Part shown: positions 12,314 to 15,979 of the stretch, in pieces
Position numbering within the stretch: the first letter of the stretch is position 1
Layout: the number at the start of each line of letters is the position of its first letter
Assembly (NCBI GenBank): GCA_043782425.1
Contig: JAYWAM010000146.1
Span: forward strand, 1 to 15,979
DNA length: 15,979 nucleotides
Direction of reading: 5' to 3'
DNA from: JAYWAM01 sp043782425
GTDB taxonomy: Bacteria; Pseudomonadota; Gammaproteobacteria; Burkholderiales; Usitatibacteraceae
Notes under the pieces: generated by a model
Databases searched by the model: none
What the model was told of the DNA's origin: nothing
The model's input: only the letters and a program-made list of their open reading frames with translations
Program-made: the position numbers and the translations under genes

Positions 12314-13018
12314 CTAAAGCAGAGAAAAAGGCGAACGGTGGCCGGAAAAAATCCTCTTGATGATTTGGCTCTCGCGCTGCACGATGGTCGCAAGAAATTC
12401 CTGCGCGCCGTTCATGTGACGAAATGCGGTAAATCCGTGCTCAAGGAATTGTTGCAGTTCCCCCAGGCCTGAAAGCTTTGCAGGTCGGCGCAAAAGTTTA
12501 AGCGTTGAATAAATAAAGGGCTTGCCGACCGCTGCGTCCAGTCTTTTACCCACCTCATCAACCAACTTCACCTGGCGTAGGCGCTGTACTTCGCTGCTGC
12601 AGCGCCGAAAAGCCTCAAGGTAACGCGCCTCGGTAAAGCTGTTACCTTGCGCGAACACCTGCCGCGTTAGCTCCTGATCCAGCTCTTCGGTCAGCGCATC
12701 GAGTTCCAGCGCCAACCCGACCGTTTCAACCATGGATTGCGGTAGCAATTTTTTCAGCGTGGGATAAATGCGGATCATTTCTGCATCGCGTTGTGCGAAA
12801 TCTTTTGCAGCATAGAGATCATTGAGGAAGTAATCCACCGCCGGTGCATAGCGTGTCTGCGCCGATAAATCGGCATAGGTGTGCGCCAGGCGCTCGCTCT
12901 GCCAATGCTTTAGAGTCAGCAACTGCGAGCGGAATGCGGCATCCTGTACGCCAGCACCGCGCAAAGACTGTAGTTTTGATAAATGCGCGAGCATTCCGTC
13001 TTGTAAGTGATCCGGCAT
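12314..13018 (-). CDS. FFLEE-motif-type hypothetical protein
   Basis: A 234-residue, almost wholly helical cytoplasmic protein without signal peptide or membrane segment. It resembles the group annotated as FFLEE motif proteins: YFLNDLYAAKDF (63-74) stands where the FFLEELY..DF motif is expected and is followed by QRDAEMIRIYPTLKKLLP. Helix-rich stretches follow (LALELDALTEELDQELTRQ), and the C-terminus includes a GLGELQQFLEHGFTAF segment. The motif here is degenerate (YFLND). No catalytic residues can be named and the function is unknown. The start at 13018 has a weak ribosome-binding site; an alternative ATG lies eight codons in. It has its own promoter candidate at 13059-13087 and converges with the PHA-system gene without a terminator between them. 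Confidence 0.85.
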   Translation of the reverse strand: MPDHLQDGMLAHLSKLQSLRGAGVQDAAFRSQLLTLKHWQSERLAHTYADLSAQTRYAPAVDYFLNDLYAAKDFAQRDAEMIRIYPTLKKLLPQSMVETVGLALELDALTEELDQELTRQVFAQGNSFTEARYLEAFRRCSSEVQRLRQVKLVDEVGKRLDAAVGKPFIYSTLKLLRRPAKLSGLGELQQFLEHGFTAFRHMNGAQEFLATIVQRESQIIKRIFSGHRSPFSLL

Positions 13019-13058
13019 ATTGAAGATTTTTTCTGAGAGAACGAGTCCCGAAGAGGGT

Positions 13059-13087
13059 ATTTTAGAGGCAATGCTCTAAACTGTTCA
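13059..13087 (-). promoter_or_regulatory. Candidate promoter of the FFLEE-type gene with a palindromic operator in the spacer
   Basis: On the minus strand TGAACA (-35, four of six matches) and TAAAAT (-10, five of six) are separated by exactly 17 bases. Transcription would start near 13052, giving a leader of about 34 bases. The perfect palindrome TTTAGAG-GCAATG-CTCTAAA (13061-13080) overlaps the -10 box and fills the spacer, where a bound repressor would block RNA polymerase. Confidence 0.5.
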
Positions 13088-13132
13088 TTTATTCTCCATC
13101 GTTCTCCACCGCTCACCTACTGGATAGCGCAA

Positions 13133-14563
13133 TTGGATCTCGCCTCCCCTCCCCTCGAAACTTCCAAAGCGCAGCTCGAAAGCATTTTTCTTGCGCATCA
13201 ATCCGCGCTAGCCGCCGCGCCTGCGCCTGATTGCGCGCTGCGCAGCACGCATCTCAAGGTATTGCAACGTTTGCTGTGCGAAAACGTGAGCGTCATCGCA
13301 GCGGCCATCAGCAAGGATTTTGGCCATCGTTCTGCACATGAAACGCAGTTATTGGAGTTGTTCCCTGCGCTGCAAGCCATCAAGCACGCGCTGAAACACA
13401 TCAAGACTTGGATGAAGCCACAACGTGCCTGGGCTGCACTGTGGTTCATACCCGCGCGCACCGAATTGCGCTCTCAGCCGCTGGGCGTAGTTGGTATTAT
13501 CGCGCCGTGGAATTATCCCATCTTACTTGCCGTGGGCCCGCTAGTATCGGCGCTCGCTGCGGGAAATCGCGTAATGCTGAAGATGTCCGAGTTCACGCCG
13601 CATACCGCTGAGCTGTTCGCCCAATTGATCGCCAGGTATTTCCCTTCCGGCCCGATCAGCGTGATTAATGGCGGGCCAGAAACCGGCAAAGCTTTCACCG
13701 CCCTGCCCTTCGATCATTTATTGTTTACCGGCGCCACGCAAGTGGGCCGCCAGGTGATGCGCGCTGCCGCCGAGAACCTCACGCCGCTAACGCTTGAACT
13801 GGGCGGCAAATCCCCCGCAATAGTCGGCACTGATTTCCCTATTGCGCTGGCGGCGCAACGTATCCTATTCGGCAAATGCCTGAACGCCGGACAAACCTGC
13901 ATCGCGCCCGATTATGTGTTGCTGCCGCGCGGTTGCGAGGATGAATTTATCGCTGCGGCAAAAGCTGCGGTAGCCCAGCTCTATCCCACCCTTAAAGACA
14001 ACGCGGATTACACCGCGATCGTCAACCTACGCCATAAGCAAAGACTAGCGAGCTATCTGGAAGACGCACGCGACCAGGGCGCGGTCGTGGTGGAGCTGAA
14101 CCCGGCAAACGAAATTTTTTCTAGTAGCAATAAACTTCCTCCCACAATTGTGACGCAGGTCAACGACACTATGCGCCTCATGCAGGAGGAGATTTTCGGG
14201 CCGCTGCTGCCAGTGCTGAGTTACCAATCGCTTGACGAAGCAATCGGCTATGTAAAGCGCCATGCGCGCCCGCTGGCGCTTTATTATTTCGGCTATGAGC
14301 CCAGCGCCATTGAGCGCGTGCTCAACGAAACTATTTCCGGCGGCGTGAGCATCAACGAAACCATCATGCACATCGCGCAAGACCATTTGCCTTTTGGCGG
14401 CGTCGGCGCAAGCGGCATGGGCCACTATCACGGGCGCTTCGGCTTCGAGACTTTTTCCAAGTTAAAACCGGTATTCCGTCAAAGCCGTTATAACGGTTTG
14501 AAACTATTTCACCCGCCCTTCGGCAAGCGCTTTGCAGCGCTCATCAAGATGATGCTGCGCTGA
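13133..14563 (+). CDS. Coniferyl aldehyde dehydrogenase (ALDH superfamily)
   Basis: Oxidises an aldehyde to its acid with NAD(P)+. The 476 residues are close to the CalB-type coniferyl aldehyde dehydrogenases and the ALDH3-like group. Visible are the Rossmann motif GVVGIIAPWNYP (118-129), FTGATQVGRQ (198-207), the general base Glu222 in LELGGKSP, the nucleophile Cys256 in NAGQTCIAPD, and C-terminal LPFGGVGASGMGHYHG. The tail HPPFGKRFAALIKMML is hydrophobic and basic, as in membrane-associating ALDH3 relatives. The start must be TTG at 13133 or later: no ATG occurs in frame before residue 93, and the protein needs its N-terminus. There is no signal peptide, so it is cytoplasmic. Its stop overlaps the next start (TGATG). 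The true substrate may be an aliphatic or aromatic aldehyde made by the GMC enzyme two genes downstream. Confidence 0.9.
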   Translation: MDLASPPLETSKAQLESIFLAHQSALAAAPAPDCALRSTHLKVLQRLLCENVSVIAAAISKDFGHRSAHETQLLELFPALQAIKHALKHIKTWMKPQRAWAALWFIPARTELRSQPLGVVGIIAPWNYPILLAVGPLVSALAAGNRVMLKMSEFTPHTAELFAQLIARYFPSGPISVINGGPETGKAFTALPFDHLLFTGATQVGRQVMRAAAENLTPLTLELGGKSPAIVGTDFPIALAAQRILFGKCLNAGQTCIAPDYVLLPRGCEDEFIAAAKAAVAQLYPTLKDNADYTAIVNLRHKQRLASYLEDARDQGAVVVELNPANEIFSSSNKLPPTIVTQVNDTMRLMQEEIFGPLLPVLSYQSLDEAIGYVKRHARPLALYYFGYEPSAIERVLNETISGGVSINETIMHIAQDHLPFGGVGASGMGHYHGRFGFETFSKLKPVFRQSRYNGLKLFHPPFGKRFAALIKMMLR

Positions 14564-15099
14564 TGATGGATTCGTCCTCCCGCCGCCGTTTCCTGAAAGC
14601 GGGCGTTGCTGGCGCCGCTTTGCTGACCTTTGCGCGTTTTGCGCAGCAGCCCTTGGGCGCCTCACAGGGTTTGCTGGAATTGCGTGTACTGGACAGCAAA
14701 TCCGCGCAATTGATTAGTGCGCTCGCGCCGGTGATGCTCGCGGGCAGCCTGCCTGATGAGCCGACCGCGCGCGCCATAGCGATTGACGAAGTCGTCGCTG
14801 CTATGGATCGCGCCATCGCCGGGCTTTCACCCGCCGTGCAAGAGGAAGTGCAGCAGCTTTTGAGCCTGCTCACTTTCGCCCCCACGCGCGCGCTGTTTGC
14901 GGGAGTGTGGAAGCCCTGGCCCGAGGCCAGCAGTGTAGAGATCACTGCATTTCTTGAAAACTGGCGCAACAGCCGCTTGGATCTGCTGCAAAGCGGCTAT
15001 CAGGCTCTTAAGCAATTGCTTCAAGCGTGCTGGTTTGGTAATCCGCTGGCATGGGAAAAGATTGGCTACCCCGGTCCGCCGTTCACCATTGAGACGTGA
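14563..15099 (+). CDS. Tat-signal small protein, probable partner of the GMC oxidoreductase
   Basis: A 178-residue predicted exported protein. The N-terminus carries a clear twin-arginine signal, SRRRFLKAG (6-14), followed by a hydrophobic stretch AGAALLTFARFA, so it should be exported folded. The rest is helical (IDEVVAAMDRAIAGLS, VQEEVQQLLSLLTF) and ends with ACWFGNPLAWEKIGYPGPPF. That end is like the ...AWxxIGYPGPP end of gluconate-2-dehydrogenase subunit 3 and the FAD-glucose dehydrogenase gamma subunit, as I recall those families. Such small subunits carry the signal peptide for a GMC flavoprotein partner that has none. The gene is coupled to the ALDH gene by a TGATG overlap (a second ATG follows at once) and lies before the GMC gene. 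The subunit role is inference. Confidence 0.82.
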   Translation: MMDSSSRRRFLKAGVAGAALLTFARFAQQPLGASQGLLELRVLDSKSAQLISALAPVMLAGSLPDEPTARAIAIDEVVAAMDRAIAGLSPAVQEEVQQLLSLLTFAPTRALFAGVWKPWPEASSVEITAFLENWRNSRLDLLQSGYQALKQLLQACWFGNPLAWEKIGYPGPPFTIET

Positions 15100-15136
15100 A
15101 AAGTGTTAATCGTTGTGCAGCCACCCCTCACCCTAA

Positions 15137-15162
15137 CCCTCTCCCCGAAAACGGGGAGAGGG
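15137..15162. repeat. Hairpin-forming dispersed repeat (CCCTCTCCCCG type)
   Basis: An 11-bp perfect stem, CCCTCTCCCCG (15137-15147) with CGGGGAGAGGG (15152-15162), closes an AAAA loop. Together with the preceding CCCTCACCCTAA (from 15125) it is recognisable as the common CCCTCACCCTAACCCTCTCCC family of intergenic repeats. It sits in the 98-bp gap between the Tat-protein and GMC genes. It lacks a T-run, so it is not a typical terminator, but the hairpin could reduce or stabilise the downstream message. Confidence 0.7.
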
Positions 15163-15197
15163 GATGACTTTCTCTTTGATATGAAATTGATATTTGC

Positions 15198-15979
15198 ATG
15201 CTGAAATTTCCCGACCCCATCAAAATCGGTCTCGATCAAGGCTGGAAAATCATCGACGGTGCGCGCTTGACGAACGATCTTGTGCTACAGGCCGATGTGG
15301 TGATTGTCGGCAGCGGCGCAGGCGGCGCGACGGCGGCGGAGATACTGACCAAAGCCGGGCTTAGCGTCATTATTGTGGAAGAAGGTCCGCTAAAAAGTTC
15401 TGCGGATTTTCGCATGCTGGAACGCGAAGCCTATCCGCAGCTTTACCAGGAATCGGCCGGCAGGAAAACCCAGGACAAAGCGATCACCATTTTGCAGGGG
15501 CGCTGTGTAGGCGGATCGACCACAGTGAACTGGACTTCGAGTTTTCGCACACCGCCGCCGACACTCGCTCACTGGCAAGCGCTGCACGGCCTGGCTGACT
15601 ATACGCAAGCGGCGCTGGCGCCGTGGTTTGCCATGATGGAGCGCCGCCTCAACATCGCGCCCTGGCCGATAGCGCCGAACGAGAATAACGACATCTTACG
15701 GCGCGGCTGCGAAAAACTCGGCATCCCATCCGCCGCCATCAAGCGCAACGTAAAAGACTGTCTGAACCTGGGCTATTGCGGCGTGGGTTGCCCGATCAAC
15801 GCCAAGCTGTCGATGCTGGTCACCACTATTCCCGCCGCGCTCACGGGCGGCGCCACGTTGCTGCACCGCGTGCGTGTGGAACGGCTGCTGCATAGCAAAG
15901 ACAAAATCAGCGGATTAATCGGCGTCGGGCTAGATGCCGCCGGAATTTACGCGGGCCAATATCAAGTGAAGATTGCCGC
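15198..15979 (+). CDS. GMC-family FAD-dependent oxidoreductase, partial (N-terminal 260 residues)
   Basis: A flavoprotein of the glucose-methanol-choline family, expected to oxidise an alcohol to an aldehyde or ketone. The open frame continues beyond the right edge, so only the N-terminal part is seen and the C-terminal catalytic His/Asn region is missing. Visible are the FAD-binding ADVVIVGSGAGGATAAEIL (32-50), the EEG that binds the FAD ribose (61-63), GRCVGGSTTVNWTSSFRTP (101-119, the second GMC signature region), and a cysteine-rich NLGYCGVGCPINAK (190-203). There is no Sec or Tat signal at the N-terminus. The chosen ATG at 15198 gives a short leader before the FAD domain; the Shine-Dalgarno is weak. 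The Tat protein just upstream and the ALDH gene suggest a joint alcohol-aldehyde oxidation pathway. Confidence 0.9.
   Translation, partial: MLKFPDPIKIGLDQGWKIIDGARLTNDLVLQADVVIVGSGAGGATAAEILTKAGLSVIIVEEGPLKSSADFRMLEREAYPQLYQESAGRKTQDKAITILQGRCVGGSTTVNWTSSFRTPPPTLAHWQALHGLADYTQAALAPWFAMMERRLNIAPWPIAPNENNDILRRGCEKLGIPSAAIKRNVKDCLNLGYCGVGCPINAKLSMLVTTIPAALTGGATLLHRVRVERLLHSKDKISGLIGVGLDAAGIYAGQYQVKIA

Noticed and set aside
15181..15204. Seven-codon upstream ORF overlapping the GMC start codon
   Set aside because: It could be a translational coupling leader, but it has no ribosome-binding site and such short frames arise by chance.
1..15979. tRNA/rRNA genes, CRISPR arrays, insertion sequences, toxin-antitoxin or phage genes
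   Set aside because: I looked in all intergenic stretches, none longer than about 270 bases, and found no cloverleaf, regularly spaced repeats, transposase or integrase signature.

Overview
The window is chromosomal DNA from a moderately GC-rich, Gram-negative proteobacterium. It is most likely a betaproteobacterium (Nitrosomonadales-like), judging from the protein flavour (an OmpA-like protein with a short cysteine-containing head, a PHA-system protein, UbiG) and the gene order. The taxonomic call is inference; no rRNA gene is present. Every gene is intact except the last, which runs off the right edge. I see no tRNA, rRNA, CRISPR array, transposase or prophage gene.

Left half (22-8200, minus strand): a tightly packed operon transcribed right to left, gyrA - serC - pheA - hisC - tyrA - aroA. 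It encodes the DNA gyrase A subunit, the serine-pathway aminotransferase, and the branch enzymes from shikimate-3-phosphate to phenylalanine and tyrosine. Most junctions overlap or lie within a few bases. The exception is the 165-bp hisC/pheA gap, which holds a 30-bp-armed inverted repeat built from two dRS3-like (ATTCCC-N8-GGGAAT) units. This repeat creates a false N-terminal extension of hisC.

Middle (8201-12310, plus strand): a divergent intergenic region with candidate promoters, then a small OmpA-C-domain peptidoglycan-binding envelope protein closed by a strong Rho-independent terminator. Next comes an overlapping trio, mtaD (methylthioadenosine/S-adenosylhomocysteine deaminase) - ubiG (ubiquinone O-methyltransferase) - a HAD phosphatase that looks like MupP (MurNAc-6-phosphate phosphatase), followed by a small PHA-granule-associated-family protein. 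The gyrA-side and ubiG-side blocks together resemble, from memory, the pseudomonad arrangement around PA3164-PA3172.

Right part (12314-15979): a minus-strand gene of the FFLEE-motif type converges on the PHA-system gene. Divergent from it is a three-gene plus-strand cluster: coniferyl-type aldehyde dehydrogenase (TTG start), a small Tat-signal protein, and a GMC flavoprotein oxidoreductase without a signal peptide (partial). This looks like an alcohol-to-aldehyde-to-acid oxidation module in which the Tat protein may carry the GMC enzyme out of the cytoplasm. It is the best candidate here for a poorly described system.

Points most worth a second look: GyrA carries Asn82-Leu83 in its quinolone-resistance-determining region; AroA has Ser in place of the conserved Thr of the LGNAGT motif; the dRS3-like repeat pair sits inside the amino-acid operon; a palindrome sits exactly within the promoter of the FFLEE-type gene; and the ALDH/Tat/GMC module.
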